Assembly: GCF_015709455.1 (NCBI RefSeq) | Contig: NZ_JADNQW010000005.1 | Location: 124,001-188,000 of the forward strand | Source: Methylosinus sp. H3A | GTDB taxonomy: Bacteria; Pseudomonadota; Alphaproteobacteria; Rhizobiales; Beijerinckiaceae | Length of the DNA: 64,000 nt | Direction: 5' to 3' | Shown: piece after piece, positions 9,366 to 21,687 of the stretch | Layout of the letters: each line of letters begins with the position of its first letter | Numbering within the stretch: the stretch's first letter is position 1 | Position numbers and translations under genes: made by a program | The notes under the pieces: model-generated | Databases searched by the model: none | The model's input: only the letters and a program-made list of their open reading frames with translations | Told to the model about the DNA's origin: nothing

Positions 9366-10856
9366 TCACTGTCCGATCGCATCCGTCCGTGATCCGGACG
9401 TCTCCTCGACTCGCGCTTCGGCTCCGCCGATGACCGTAGCTCGAAGGTCTGTGCTGGCGAGCCAGAAATCGCGCTTGGCTTCGATCGCCGCAATTCTCGC
9501 CAATATCCTCTGGCGCACCTCGGCGAGCAGTGGGAAGACGTCGATCAGCATCGCATTGTAGCGCAGCAGGCTTTCATCCACGATGATCTTGCGCAGCGGC
9601 AAAATCTCGCGCTGATAATGATTCGCTATGTCCCACGTCGAGCGATAGGTGCGATACGCCAATCGTGCTTCCGAACGAATGTCGATCGCTTTTGCCGCCA
9701 AGCGGTTGAACGCCTGCATGTAGTTTTGCTCCGCTTCGCGCGTGCGCGCCTCGCCAAAGTCGAAAATCGGAATTTCAATCGTGGCGCCTGGGCCAACAAC
9801 CCTGAATCGAACATTCTCGGTGTCGATCGTCCCGTCGCTCGAAACACTGGTGACGGTTTCCCGCGTATCCTTATAGATGCCGGACAATTGGAAGACATTG
9901 ACGAAGCGGGTCGCTTCGACGAGCCCATACGATTTTGCGAGCGCGTCGAGTTCTATGCCTGCGACGAAAAGATCGGGGCGGCGCGCCACCGCTTCCTGCT
10001 CGACCATGGGCATGCTTTGTGGACGAGAGGGCGGCGCCGGCAAGGCGGCGGGAAGCTTGAAATCGAGATCATCGCCCCACAAGCCAAGCGAGCGGATCAG
10101 CTGCTCGCGCTCGGCGATCGCGCGCTGGCGAGCCTTCGCGAGCTGAGCAGTAAGATCGGCGTAGAACACTTGCTCGCGCGCCTGATCGAGCTTGTTCATC
10201 GCGCCGGTTTCGCCCAATGCTCTGGCGAGCTCCGCCGCCGCTTCGGCCGTCGAATTCGCCTTGGCGAGAAAATCGACGAGCTCCCGCGAAGCGACAGCGC
10301 GATAGTAGTCCCTCCGCGCGCGGGCTGCGAGCCGGAGTGTTTCCTCGGCCGCGCGCAGCTGCGCCTGATGGAACCGGTCCGAGGCGATCTCCGCCCGCGC
10401 CGGCAAAGTCGCCAATGCGAGAATATCGGCGGCAATGATCGCCTCGAGCTCCAATTTCAGCGGTCCGGCAATCCGCGAAATGGAAAAGCTCGGGTTTGGC
10501 GGAAGGATTGCTCTTACCATCGCCGCTTCCGCGGAGCCCATGGCGTTATACGCCGCTTGGAGTCTGCGATTGCCGAGCAGAGCGATTTGCACCGCGGATT
10601 CGGCGGTCAGCGCTCGCGAGAGCAGAAGCTCGACACGAGCTCGAGCCGACGCAGCGTCCTCCGGGGTGCGGATCGCCAGCACGTCCTTTTCGAGCGGGCT
10701 GCCGGCGACGCTCGCGACAATGCTCATGCCGCCATCGTCCGAAAAACCGACGCAGGCGGAGAGCGTAATGGCCGAGAGCAATGCTGCGCCAGCTCGAATC
10801 CTCGAGCCGAGCCGACGCCGTCGCAACATCGACGGAAAGCATCGGAGCCGACTCAA
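9366..10856 (-). CDS. TolC-family outer-membrane channel lipoprotein (CusC-like)
   Basis: A 496-residue outer-membrane factor. The N-terminal signal ends in the lipobox LSAC, so it should be lipid-anchored like CusC. Long heptad-rich helices (residues about 80-250 and 290-470) fit the trimeric channel-tunnel fold. Its neighbours are a multicopper oxidase downstream and, across the divergent CopA gene, CusA and CusB, for which it is the obvious missing channel. Its start overlaps the stop of the upstream small gene by 4 bp (ATGA). The long N-terminal region before the hydrophobic stretch leaves an internal start possible. Confidence 0.88.
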   Translation of the reverse strand: MSRLRCFPSMLRRRRLGSRIRAGAALLSAITLSACVGFSDDGGMSIVASVAGSPLEKDVLAIRTPEDAASARARVELLLSRALTAESAVQIALLGNRRLQAAYNAMGSAEAAMVRAILPPNPSFSISRIAGPLKLELEAIIAADILALATLPARAEIASDRFHQAQLRAAEETLRLAARARRDYYRAVASRELVDFLAKANSTAEAAAELARALGETGAMNKLDQAREQVFYADLTAQLAKARQRAIAEREQLIRSLGLWGDDLDFKLPAALPAPPSRPQSMPMVEQEAVARRPDLFVAGIELDALAKSYGLVEATRFVNVFQLSGIYKDTRETVTSVSSDGTIDTENVRFRVVGPGATIEIPIFDFGEARTREAEQNYMQAFNRLAAKAIDIRSEARLAYRTYRSTWDIANHYQREILPLRKIIVDESLLRYNAMLIDVFPLLAEVRQRILARIAAIEAKRDFWLASTDLRATVIGGAEARVEETSGSRTDAIGQ

Positions 10857-11167
10857 TGCTCATGCTCCGAGCCGCCGTCACGCCCGTGACCCGATGATCG
10901 GGTCACCCGAGCATTTTGCTCTCTCCAGGAACCCGGTCGGACCGGCCGTTGGCTGACGTAAGAGCCGATCGTAGAATGATAATGTGTAGCGGGCGCAGGC
11001 GCTCCGGCGTCGAACGGTTCAGGGGCGATAAACGGCAGCGGAGTTGGCGCGCAGCTATGAACTGTTCCGACAATCAATGAAACAGCGCCGACCTTCTCGA
11101 GAATATAAAGGAAGGACGCAAATAGCGGCCGCAGCTCAGCGGCGGACGTTTGTGCTCGCCACGACAT
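10853..11167 (-). CDS. Small His-tailed protein of unknown function
   Basis: A 104-residue frame whose stop overlaps the TolC-type start by 4 bp, which argues for a real, translationally coupled gene. A hydrophobic stretch (FLYILEKVGAVSLIVGTVHSC) near residues 18-38 could be a membrane anchor or signal. A Pro/Ala-rich region and a charged tail ending DGGSEHEH follow. I do not recognise a family. Given the operon, a copper-related role is plausible but unproven. Confidence 0.5.
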   Translation of the reverse strand: MSWRAQTSAAELRPLFASFLYILEKVGAVSLIVGTVHSCAPTPLPFIAPEPFDAGAPAPATHYHSTIGSYVSQRPVRPGSWREQNARVTRSSGHGRDGGSEHEH

Positions 11168-11542
11168 AGAGAAGCCTCGGTCGCAGGGGATTCATACTCC
11201 AGCCACCGAATCACTCACGAGCGACGTTAGCTCGCTCATGCCGGCAAGGCTATTCGATAGGCGCCATAGGCCCGATACGCCGCTGATCGAGGAAGCCGCC
11301 AGCATCAGGCGGCGTTCGCCTCGTCGGAGGTTCGAATGTCGCCTCACGGGGAAGATCGCTTCCCCATAATCGGCTGGCCTAGTTCGTCGGCGAGCGGTTC
11401 GACCTCGGCCGCCATGTCCCGGCGACATAGTGGTCGAACGCGGCGATTTCCGCCTCTATATTCCCATCTCTGGTTTTTCAATCGATGACCGGCCGTTCCG
11501 AATGAGGCGATCCGCGCCCCATTGTCTCTGAAGGGTTCTCTC
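11168..11542. other. Divergent intergenic region of the copper cluster
   Basis: This 375-bp gap separates the minus-strand oxidase operon from the plus-strand copper ATPase and must hold both promoters. Short frames exist on both strands, but none has a recognisable product or good start signal. A Shine-Dalgarno AAGGG at 11531-11535 serves the ATPase. I could not identify a CueR- or CopR-type operator by eye. Confidence 0.4.
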
Positions 11543-14338
<2,796 letters not shown>

Positions 14339-17300
14339 CTCCGGCGCGAGGCAAGCGGAAGCCCTTGACGAGCGCATAGATCGCCGGAATGACGACGAGC
14401 GTCAGCGCCGTCGAGGAGGCCATGCCGCCGATCATCGGCGCGGCGATGCGCTGCATGACGTCCGAGCCCGCGCCATGGCTCCAGAGGATCGGCAGCAGGC
14501 CGGCGATGATGGCTGTGACCGTCATCATCTTCGGACGCACCCGCTCGACGGCGCCGAGCATGATCGCCTCTTGCAGATCGGCGCGCGTGAAGGCGCGGCC
14601 CTGCGCGACCCGCTCGGCGGCGATCTCTTTCATGGCCTGATCCAGATAGATCAGCATGACGACGCCGGTCTCGGCGGCGACGCCGGCGAGCGCGATGAAT
14701 CCGACCGCCGCCGCGACCGAGAGGTCGAAGCCCATGAGCCACATCGCCCACACGCCGCCGACGAGCGCGAAAGGCAGGGACGCCATCACGATCAGCGTTT
14801 CCGTCAAGCGACGGAAATTGAGATAGAGCAGCAGGAAAATAATCGCGAGCGTCAGAGGAACGACGATTTTCAAGCGCGCCTCGGCCCGCTGCATGTATTC
14901 GAACTGCCCGCTCCAGGTCACATAGGAGCCGGCGGGAAAAGAGACGGATTGCGCCACGGCCTTCTGCGCCTCCGCGACATAGGAGCCAAGATCGCGATCC
15001 CGCACGTCGACAAAGACATAGACGGCGAGCTGGCCGTTCTCCGTGCGGATCGATGTCGGCCCGCGCGTGAGCTCGATCCTAGCGACCTCGCCCAGCGGAA
15101 CCGCGCCGCCGCGCGGCAGCGGCGTGAGCACTTCTTTCGCGATCGTCTGGGGGTCGGATCGGAACTCGCGCGGATAGCGGATGTTGACGCCATAGCGCTC
15201 GCGCCCTTCGACCGTCGTCGTGATCGTCTCTCCGCCGAGCGCGGTGGCGATCACCTCCTGCACATCGCCGATCATCAGATTATAGCGCGCGAGCGCCGGG
15301 TGATCGGGGACGATATCGAGAAAATAGCCGCCGTTGACGCGCTCGGCATAGGCGCTCGCCGTGCCGGGAACGCGCTTCAGCACGGCCTCGACCTGCCGCG
15401 CGACGCCTTCCATCTGCGCGAGATCACGGCCGAAGATCTTCACGCCGATCGGCGTGCGAATGCCCGTGGCGAGCATGTCGATTCGCGCCTTGATCGGCAT
15501 GGTCCAGGCATTGGAGACGCCGGGAAACTGCAAGGCGGCGTCGAGCTCGGCGACGAGCTTCGAGGTGGTCATTCCTGCCCGCCATCGATCCTTCGGCTTC
15601 AGGGCGATGATCGTCTCGAACATTTCGAGCGGCGCCGGATCGGTCGCGGTCGCGGCGCGGCCCGCCTTGCCATAGGCGGACGCGACCTCGGGAAAGGATT
15701 TGATGATGCGGTCCTGCGTCTGCAGCAGCTCGGCGGCCTTGGTGACGGAGAGGCCGGGCAGAGTCGTCGGCATATAGAGCAGAGCGCCTTCGTCCAGCGT
15801 CGGCATGAACTCGCCGCCGAGCTCGCGCGCCGGAACGATCGTTGCGACGATCGCGAGAAAAGCGAGAAGGATTGTCGCCGTCTTCGCCTTCAGCACGCGC
15901 GCGATGATCGGGCGATAGAGAAAGATCAGCGCGCGATTGACCGGATTTTTCGCCTCAGGCGCGATGTTGCCGCGCACGAAGACGACCATCAGAGCGGGAA
16001 CCAGCGTCACCGAGAGCAGCGCCGCCGCCGCCATGGCGAAGGTCTTCGTATAGGCGAGCGGCGCGAACAGCCGTCCCTCCTGCGCCTCCAGCGTGAAGAT
16101 CGGCAGGAAAGACACGGTGATGACGAGCAAGCTGAAGAACAGCGCCGGCCCGACTTCGCTCGCCGCCTCGATCACTATGTCGATGCGAGGCTTTTCTGGC
16201 GGCGCGCGCTCCAGATGCTTATGGGCGTTCTCGATCATCACGATCGCGGCGTCGACCATCGCGCCGATGGCGATGGCGACGCCCCCGAGGCTCATAATGT
16301 TGGAGCCGAGGCCGAGCGCCTTCATCGCTCCGAAGGCGAGGAGCACGCCGACCGGCAGCATGATGACGGCGACGAGCGCGCTGCGCAGATGCAGGAGAAA
16401 GAGCGCGCAGACGAGGGCGACGATGACGCTCTCCTCGACGAGCGTCCCGCGCAAAGTCTCGATCGCGGCGTGAATGAGCTGCGAGCGATCATAGACGGTC
16501 GCGATCTCCACGCCCTTCGGCAGGGCGGACGCCAGCCGGGCGAGCGCCGCCTTCACATTGTCGATCACGCTCAGCGCATTGACGCCATAGCGTTGCAGCG
16601 CGATCCCGCTCGCGACCTCGCCCTCGCCATCGAGCTCGGCGACGCCGCGCCGCTCGTCCGGCCCGAGCTCCACGCGCGCGACATCGCGCAGCAGCAGCGG
16701 CGTGCCATTCTCCGCGCGCAGGCCGATATGCTCTATGTCGGCGGCGCTCTTCAAATAGCCGCGGCCGCGCACGATGAACTCGAACTCGGAGAGCTCCACC
16801 GTGCGGCCGCCGACATCCGTATTGCTGGCGCGGATCGCCTCGCGCAGCTGCTTCAAGGAGACGCCGAGCGCGCGCAGCCGGTTGGGATCGACGACGACAT
16901 TATATTGCTTGACGAAGCCGCCGACGCTCGCGACTTCCGCCACGCCTTCGGCCTTGGAGAGTCCGTAGCGCAATGTCCAATCCTGGAGCGAGCGCAGCTC
17001 GGCGAGCGTCATCTCCTTGGCGACGAGCGCATATTGATAGACCCAGCCGACGCCGGTCGCATCCGGCCCGAGCGTCGGCGTCACGCCTTGCGGCAGCTTC
17101 TTGCCCGCGGCGCTCAAATATTCGAGCACGCGCGAGCGCGCCCAATAGAGATCGACGCCGTCCTCGAAGATCACATACACGAAGGAGACGCCGAAGAAGG
17201 AGAAGCCGCGCACGACCTTGGAGCGCGGCACGGTCAGCATCGCGCTCGTCAGCGGATAGGTGACCTGATCCTCCACGACCTGCGGCGCCTGCCCCGAATA

Positions 17301-17452
17301 TTCCGTGTAGACGATCGCCTGCACGTCGGAGAGATCGGGAAGCGCGTCGAGCGGCAGCGTGCGCAGCGCATAGGCTCCCGCCCCGATCGCGAAAGCGGCG
17401 CCGAGAAAGACGAGGACGAGATTGCGCGCCGACCAGGCGATGAGCCGTCCGA

Positions 17453-18985
17453 TCATCGCGCCATCTCCGCTCCCGCGAGCGTCTGCAGCGCCGCCCGCAG
17501 ATTGCTCTCCGAGTCGATGAGGAAATTGGCCGCCGTCACCACGCGGTCCATCTCATCGAGGCCGCTCCGCACCTCGACGAATCCCTCGCCGCGCCGGCCG
17601 AGCATCACCTCGCGCGGCTCGAAACGCCCATCGCCCTTGTCGAGGAGGACAAGCGCCCGCTTGCCGGTTTCGATCACCGCGCTCTCGGGCGCGGCCACGA
17701 TCTGCTCGGCGTCGCCGGCCAGAATCTCCGCCTCGACATACATGTCCGGCCGCAAGATCAGATCGGCGTTGGCCAGCTCGATGCGCACGCGAGCCGTGCG
17801 TGTCTCGCGATTGATCTGCGGATAGACGACCGTCACATGGCCGGAGAAGACGCGATCCGGCAGGCCGCGCGCTCTGATCTCGACAGGCTGGCCGACGCGC
17901 AGCCGCGCATAATCCTGCTCGGCGACGTCGACGAGCGCCCAGACCACCGAAAGATCGGCGATGCGGAACAGCACTTGGCCGGCCTCGGCCTTCATTCCAT
18001 CGACGGCGTTGCGCTCGAGAATGACGCCGTCGCGCGGCGCCGGCCAGGAGACGCTCGCCGGCACGCGGCGGCTGCGGGCGATCTCGGCGATGAATTCCGG
18101 CGGCGCGTTCAGCGTCTCGAGCTTCCTCCGCACGCCGTCGAGCAATCTCGCGTCGCCCGTCTGAGAGCCCGCTAAAACCAGATAATCCGCCGCCGCCGCG
18201 GCGATGGCCGGAGAATAGAGCCTCACCAGCGGCTGGCCCTTGGAGACGCGCGCGCCGGTCGTGGCGTCGGCGACCTTCTCGACGAAAGCCTCGGAGCGCG
18301 TCGCGACCACGGCGACGCGGCGCTCGTCGACCTGCACCGCGCCGGGCACGCGAATCTTGGCGACGAGCGGCCGACGCCTCACCAGTTCCGAGCGCACGCC
18401 CGTGCGCTGGATTTTTCCGGGCGCGATGCGCACCGCGCCATCGGCCTCGGCCTCGTCGCCCTCATAGACGGGCGTGTAATCCATGCCCATCGCATCCTTC
18501 TTCGGCGCCGGCGAAACATCGGGCAGCCCCATCGGATTGCGGTAGTAGAGGATTCGCTTCGCACGCGGCTTCGCGGAGAGCTCGGGGAGGACAGCGCGCA
18601 GATCGGCCGGCCGGACCGGCAGATAGTCCATGCCCATGCCGTCCTTTCGCGGGCCTGCGGAAATATCGTCGCCGCCCATCGGATCGCGATAGAAGAGCGG
18701 CTCCTCGCGCGAGGCCGCGGGCGGATCGGGAAGCTTTCCGATGAACGGCGCGATCTGCGATCGGCGCACCGGCAGAAAGTCCATTCCCATCCCGTCCTTG
18801 CGCGGATGGCGCGAGACTTCGCCGCCGCCCATCGGATCACGATAGAAGAGAATGGGATCGTCGAGCGCGGCGGCCGTGATCGGGCGACTCGATTGGGCCG
18901 CGTCGGAATGGAAAGCGTGAAGCACTGACACGGTCACGCTCGCGGCGAGCGCGAGCGCGCCGAACAAAGGCGCGAAAGGAGGCAT
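17453..18985 (-). CDS. cusB: CusB-type periplasmic adaptor with three metal-binding repeats
   Basis: A 510-residue membrane-fusion protein linking CusA to the outer-membrane channel. After an N-terminal signal/anchor (FGALALAASVTVSVLHAF) come three tandem copies of a heavy-metal-binding motif, FYRDPMGGGEVS...KDGMGMDFLPV, FYRDPMGGDDIS...KDGMGMDYLPV and YYRNPMGLPDVS...KDAMGMDYTPV, at about residues 47-150. The lipoyl/barrel-sandwich and beta-barrel domains follow (VPGAVQVDERRVAVV, IADLSVVWALVDVAEQD). ATG 18985 is preceded by GGAG in CTGGAGATCGAAATC. Most CusB proteins carry at most one such motif. It is coupled to cusA by a 4-bp overlap. Confidence 0.92.
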   Translation of the reverse strand: MPPFAPLFGALALAASVTVSVLHAFHSDAAQSSRPITAAALDDPILFYRDPMGGGEVSRHPRKDGMGMDFLPVRRSQIAPFIGKLPDPPAASREEPLFYRDPMGGDDISAGPRKDGMGMDYLPVRPADLRAVLPELSAKPRAKRILYYRNPMGLPDVSPAPKKDAMGMDYTPVYEGDEAEADGAVRIAPGKIQRTGVRSELVRRRPLVAKIRVPGAVQVDERRVAVVATRSEAFVEKVADATTGARVSKGQPLVRLYSPAIAAAAADYLVLAGSQTGDARLLDGVRRKLETLNAPPEFIAEIARSRRVPASVSWPAPRDGVILERNAVDGMKAEAGQVLFRIADLSVVWALVDVAEQDYARLRVGQPVEIRARGLPDRVFSGHVTVVYPQINRETRTARVRIELANADLILRPDMYVEAEILAGDAEQIVAAPESAVIETGKRALVLLDKGDGRFEPREVMLGRRGEGFVEVRSGLDEMDRVVTAANFLIDSESNLRAALQTLAGAEMAR

Positions 18986-19076
18986 GATTTCGATCTCCAG
19001 CCGCAGCGGCGGCGGATTGCGTTGAAGCTCACGAAGCCGTCGCGCCGCGTGAGCGGCGGAGCCGGCGAATATGGCT

Positions 19077-19406
19077 TCAGGCGATCGGAGGTCGAAGGTC
19101 CGGAGAACCGGCCAGGGAGGCGGGATCGACGTCGCTCGCGGCGACGATAGCGACCACCGCGGCGAAGACCGGCAGGCGGAAGAATGCTTCGATTGGGCCG
19201 GCGACTGGTGGGACTTGGCCGCAAGACACTGCCGCGCAATCGTCGGCGCTTTGGGCACCGTGATCTCCGACAGCTTTATGGCAATCTTCCACAGCCGCGG
19301 CGCTCATACCATCGCATCCGCGATCGGCGCGCGGACCCGCTCCCCCGCCAGCCAGCAGCGAAGCCAGCACGAGGATGGGAAGAAGCGAGCGGAGCAGACG
19401 AACCAT
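19077..19406 (-). CDS. Small exported Cys-rich protein upstream of cusB
   Basis: A 109-residue protein starting MVRLLRSLLPILVLASLLAGG, a clear signal peptide. A mature part with four Cys (RGCDGM, VEDCHKAV, ADDCAAVSCGQVP) follows, then a second hydrophobic stretch (FFRLPVFAAVVAIVAA). It is the first gene of the cus transcript, 91 bp before cusB. Cys and His residues in an exported protein suggest metal binding. I do not recognise a named family with confidence; DUF2946-like proteins occupy this position elsewhere. ATG 19406 is preferred over the in-frame upstream Met because it directly precedes the signal peptide. Confidence 0.65.
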   Translation of the reverse strand: MVRLLRSLLPILVLASLLAGGGAGPRADRGCDGMSAAAVEDCHKAVGDHGAQSADDCAAVSCGQVPPVAGPIEAFFRLPVFAAVVAIVAASDVDPASLAGSPDLRPPIA

Positions 19407-19534
19407 GATCCTTTCTACCAGCGGGAGACGAAAGCGTAAACCCGACGCCTCCACACGCAGTGAGATAGGGAGCATTGGATTCAACTGGTACTTGCTCTAC
19501 CGCGTCCATACGACACAATTTGAGGAGAAAAGAA

Positions 19535-19566
19535 ACGCCCCGCCGCGTGGTCTACGGTCGGGGCGT
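19535..19566. terminator. GC hairpin between copper cluster and att site
   Basis: An 8-bp perfect stem (ACGCCCCG with CGGGGCGT) around a 16-base loop, about 130 bp upstream of the Cys-rich gene. It may be a bidirectional terminator for the adjoining region. No T-run is present. The rest of 19407-19697 shows no supportable gene. Confidence 0.3.
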
Positions 19567-19697
19567 CTCGCTTGCTATGGCTCAGGGGGAACCACAGCGT
19601 TCTAAGGATAAGGCGCAGATTTGGGGGGTCAAGGGATCCGTCCTCCGCCTTCGCCTGCATCCATGGCAAGCGGGACGCCCTTGTCCCGACAGAATTC

Positions 19698-19746
19698 CCA
19701 ACCTTGCCAAGGTTGGGGTCGAGGGTTCGAACCCCTTCGCCCGCTC
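19698..19746 (+). other. tRNA-Gly(GCC) 3' fragment, probable att site
   Basis: The stretch contains an anticodon stem-loop with 5-bp stem CAACC/GGTTG and loop TTGCCAA (anticodon GCC). A variable GGTC, the T-arm GAGGGTTCGAACCCC and the 3' acceptor strand TTCGCCCGCTCA follow. This is the 3' half of an alphaproteobacterial tRNA-Gly. The 5' acceptor strand and D-arm are missing: the bases upstream (TTGTCCCGACAGAATT) do not fold as a D-arm. A 3' tRNA half is the classic leftover of tRNA-targeting integration, so it marks one end of an island. No intact copy or integrase gene lies beside it. Confidence 0.75.
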
Positions 19747-20192
19747 ACGTTTATCAACAACGTAGATAGATAAGAATGGCTCTTCGGATCCATTTTTGCT
19801 GACAACGCGTACCCGACGGCTCTTTATCAGCAGGTTGTAAGCACGAGAAAGAGCGTTCTCGGACGTCATGGCGTGACTTTGGTGCGGATGACGCCTCATG
19901 GGCAGACACACGATCCGTTGGCTCCCGGATTCGATTGCGGCATCGTTCGGTGGCTCCGCGTGACTTCCACCGCCCGCTGCACAGCGTTGATGCGCTCCAT
20001 GGGTCACACCGTGGATACAGCCCAGGGGGCTGCTCTGCCTCCCCGTCTGGCTGCATAGACCAATGCCCTACGAAGGTGGGGGCACGCGCTCGAATCGTGG
20101 TGGGTGCGCCGTCGTCCCCAGCGATAGTCAGCCCAGGACAGTGAATGTTCTTGATATGTTCGCGCTCCTCGTCCAATCTCGTAATTGAAAAA
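19747..20192. other. Non-coding stretch at the island edge
   Basis: These 446 bp lie between the tRNA-Gly fragment and the defence operon promoter. Frames on both strands are short and featureless. One minus-strand frame reads GFEPSTPTLARL only because it runs through the tRNA fragment. No gene is supported. Confidence 0.4.
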
Positions 20193-20256
20193 TTGACGAT
20201 TGCGCTGCAAGCTGCCCATAGCCGCGGAACGCCGCGGATTGCCGCGGAGATGAGAA
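20193..20256 (+). promoter_or_regulatory. Defence-operon promoter with three phased CCGCGG sites
   Basis: TTGACG at 20193-20198 is a good -35 element. A weak -10 (CCATAG) follows 17 bases later. Directly after it come three CCGCGG palindromes at 20222, 20232 and 20242, exactly one helical turn apart, ending 9 bases before the GTG start of the first gene. CCGCGG is the recognition sequence of Eco29kI, and an Eco29kI-family nuclease is encoded in this operon. The sites therefore sit where transcription starts. Control by methylation state, or binding by the RHH protein, is an inference. Confidence 0.65.
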
Positions 20257-20460
20257 GTGGGTAAGGATGGCCGCGATGCTGAGAGGGTCACTACGACCTT
20301 ATCGCGCAAGCAGAAGGCCGAACTCGATCGCCTCGCGAAAACGCAGGGCGTGAAGGTTGCTTGGCTTGTCCGACGGGCGGTCGAAAAGTTTTTGGAAGAA
20401 GCGGCTGGCGGACCGATGTTGCCGCTGGATCTCGAAGGAGGCGAGGATGCAAAGCGCTGA
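20257..20460 (+). CDS. Ribbon-helix-helix protein heading the R-M operon
   Basis: A 67-residue protein from a GTG start. Residues about 10-48 (RVTTTLSRKQKAELDRLAK then KVAWLVRRAVEKFLEEA) match a CopG/Arc-type ribbon-helix-helix: a short strand, then two amphipathic helices. It should dimerise and bind DNA. It is the first gene of the defence operon and overlaps the methyltransferase start by 14 bp. That position suits a controller that could bind the three phased CCGCGG boxes just upstream; this is inferred. Confidence 0.75.
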   Translation: MGKDGRDAERVTTTLSRKQKAELDRLAKTQGVKVAWLVRRAVEKFLEEAAGGPMLPLDLEGGEDAKR

Positions 20461-21610
20461 ACTCTTCGCCGGATGTGGAGGACTGGCTTTGGGCATGTCC
20501 CATGCCGGCTTCAAGCATCGATATATGGCGGAATTTGACCACGACGCCGTCGCCACCGTGCTTCACAACAAAAACAAGGGCGTCGAGCACGTCCGGGACT
20601 GGCCGATGGGGCTCCAGGATGTCCGCGAGATCAACTGGAAAGCATTAAGTGCTCTCGACCTTGTATCGGGTGGCCCGCCTTGTCAGCCATTTGGAATCGG
20701 AGGGAAGAAGCGAGGTCAGGACGATCATCGCGATATGTGGCCGGAAGCCATACGCGCCATTCGCGAGGCAAAGCCGCGCCTCTTCCTGTTTGAGAATGTG
20801 AGGAATATCGCGGGACCGCGCTTTCGATCCTATCTCGACTGGATCGTGGCGCATCTTGAGCGGCCGGCCTTGGTCAGGCGTCCAGATGAAAGCCATGACG
20901 AGCATCGCGCGAGGTTGCTCGCGTCAAGGGCCAGGCCGGATTACGAGGTCGTCTGGCAACTTGTGAACGCGGCCGACTTCGGGGCTGCTCAAATTCGACA
21001 TCGCGTTTTGATCTTTGGAGTTCGGAAAGATCTTGGCGTGGTTCCGGTGCCGATGAAGCCAACCCACTCGCGTGATCGCCTGTTATGGGATCAATATGTC
21101 ACTGGCGAGTATTGGGCTCGACACGGTTTGAAGCGACGCCGGGAAGCGATTCTTCGGCAGGATCAGGTTCGCGTTGAACAATTGGCGCGGGAGGGACGAG
21201 AGCCCGACGGAACCGCCTGGGTTACTGTCAGGGACGCGCTGAGGGGGCTCGGTGAACCAAATGGAGGGCGTAACCACGTGATGCAGCCAGGCGCGCGAGT
21301 CTATCCGGGGCACACCGGGAGCCCGTTGGATTTGCCGGCGAAGGCGCTGAAAGCCGGGGATCATGGCGTACCGGGCGGTGAGAATATGATGGTCCGCGAT
21401 GACGGCACGGTTCGATATTTCACGACCCGTGAGGCGGCGCGCTTGGTGGGATTGCCCGATGATTACGAGTTTCCCCGGTCCTGGACAGAAAGCATGCGCC
21501 AGCTCGGAAATGCGGTCCCGGCCCCCTTGGGAGCTGCGGCTGGTAAATGGCTGAAGACACAGGCGGAGGCGGCGGGCGGCGCGCTGGCTCCCAGACGTCG
21601 TGTGGCTTAG
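20447..21610 (+). CDS. DNA (cytosine-5) methyltransferase
   Basis: A 387-residue C5 methyltransferase. Motif I is LFAGCGGLALG at the N terminus. Motif IV with the catalytic Cys is GGPPCQPFGIGG near residue 80 and motif VI is FLFENVRNI. Motif VIII is QIRHRVLIFGVR, and motifs IX-X are RLVGLPDDYEFP and QLGNAVPAP. The target-recognition region (about 230-320) is between VIII and IX. ATG 20447 has GGAG at 20437-20440 and places motif I at the usual distance from the N terminus. As partner of the Eco29kI-type nuclease it is predicted to modify CCGCGG. The Vsr encoded two genes later would repair T:G mismatches arising from 5-methylcytosine deamination. Confidence 0.94.
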   Translation: MQSAELFAGCGGLALGMSHAGFKHRYMAEFDHDAVATVLHNKNKGVEHVRDWPMGLQDVREINWKALSALDLVSGGPPCQPFGIGGKKRGQDDHRDMWPEAIRAIREAKPRLFLFENVRNIAGPRFRSYLDWIVAHLERPALVRRPDESHDEHRARLLASRARPDYEVVWQLVNAADFGAAQIRHRVLIFGVRKDLGVVPVPMKPTHSRDRLLWDQYVTGEYWARHGLKRRREAILRQDQVRVEQLAREGREPDGTAWVTVRDALRGLGEPNGGRNHVMQPGARVYPGHTGSPLDLPAKALKAGDHGVPGGENMMVRDDGTVRYFTTREAARLVGLPDDYEFPRSWTESMRQLGNAVPAPLGAAAGKWLKTQAEAAGGALAPRRRVA

Positions 21611-21687
21611 AATTAAGGCTTCCACTGGAGCCAGAGGGCGAGTCGCGGGCGAGAGACCTCGTGTCGGCAGCCGAGGGGGGTTAATCT

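Noticed and set aside
7973..9433. 486-codon plus-strand frame opposite the multicopper oxidase
   Set aside because: It is a high-GC shadow of the oxidase gene and has no motif of its own.
14475..17825. 1,116-codon plus-strand frame opposite cusA and cusB
   Set aside because: Composition is the Arg/Asp/Glu-rich pattern of antisense reading of a high-GC gene. The minus-strand products are certain.
19582..20007. Minus-strand frame containing GFEPSTPTLARL, often annotated as an integrase C-terminal end
   Set aside because: That peptide is the translation of the tRNA-Gly fragment read backwards. No recombinase motifs occur upstream in the frame.
20222..20247. Reading the CCGCGG array as a CRISPR or simple satellite
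   Set aside because: Only three 6-bp palindromes at 10-bp intervals with no spacers. The match to the operon's own predicted target is the better explanation.
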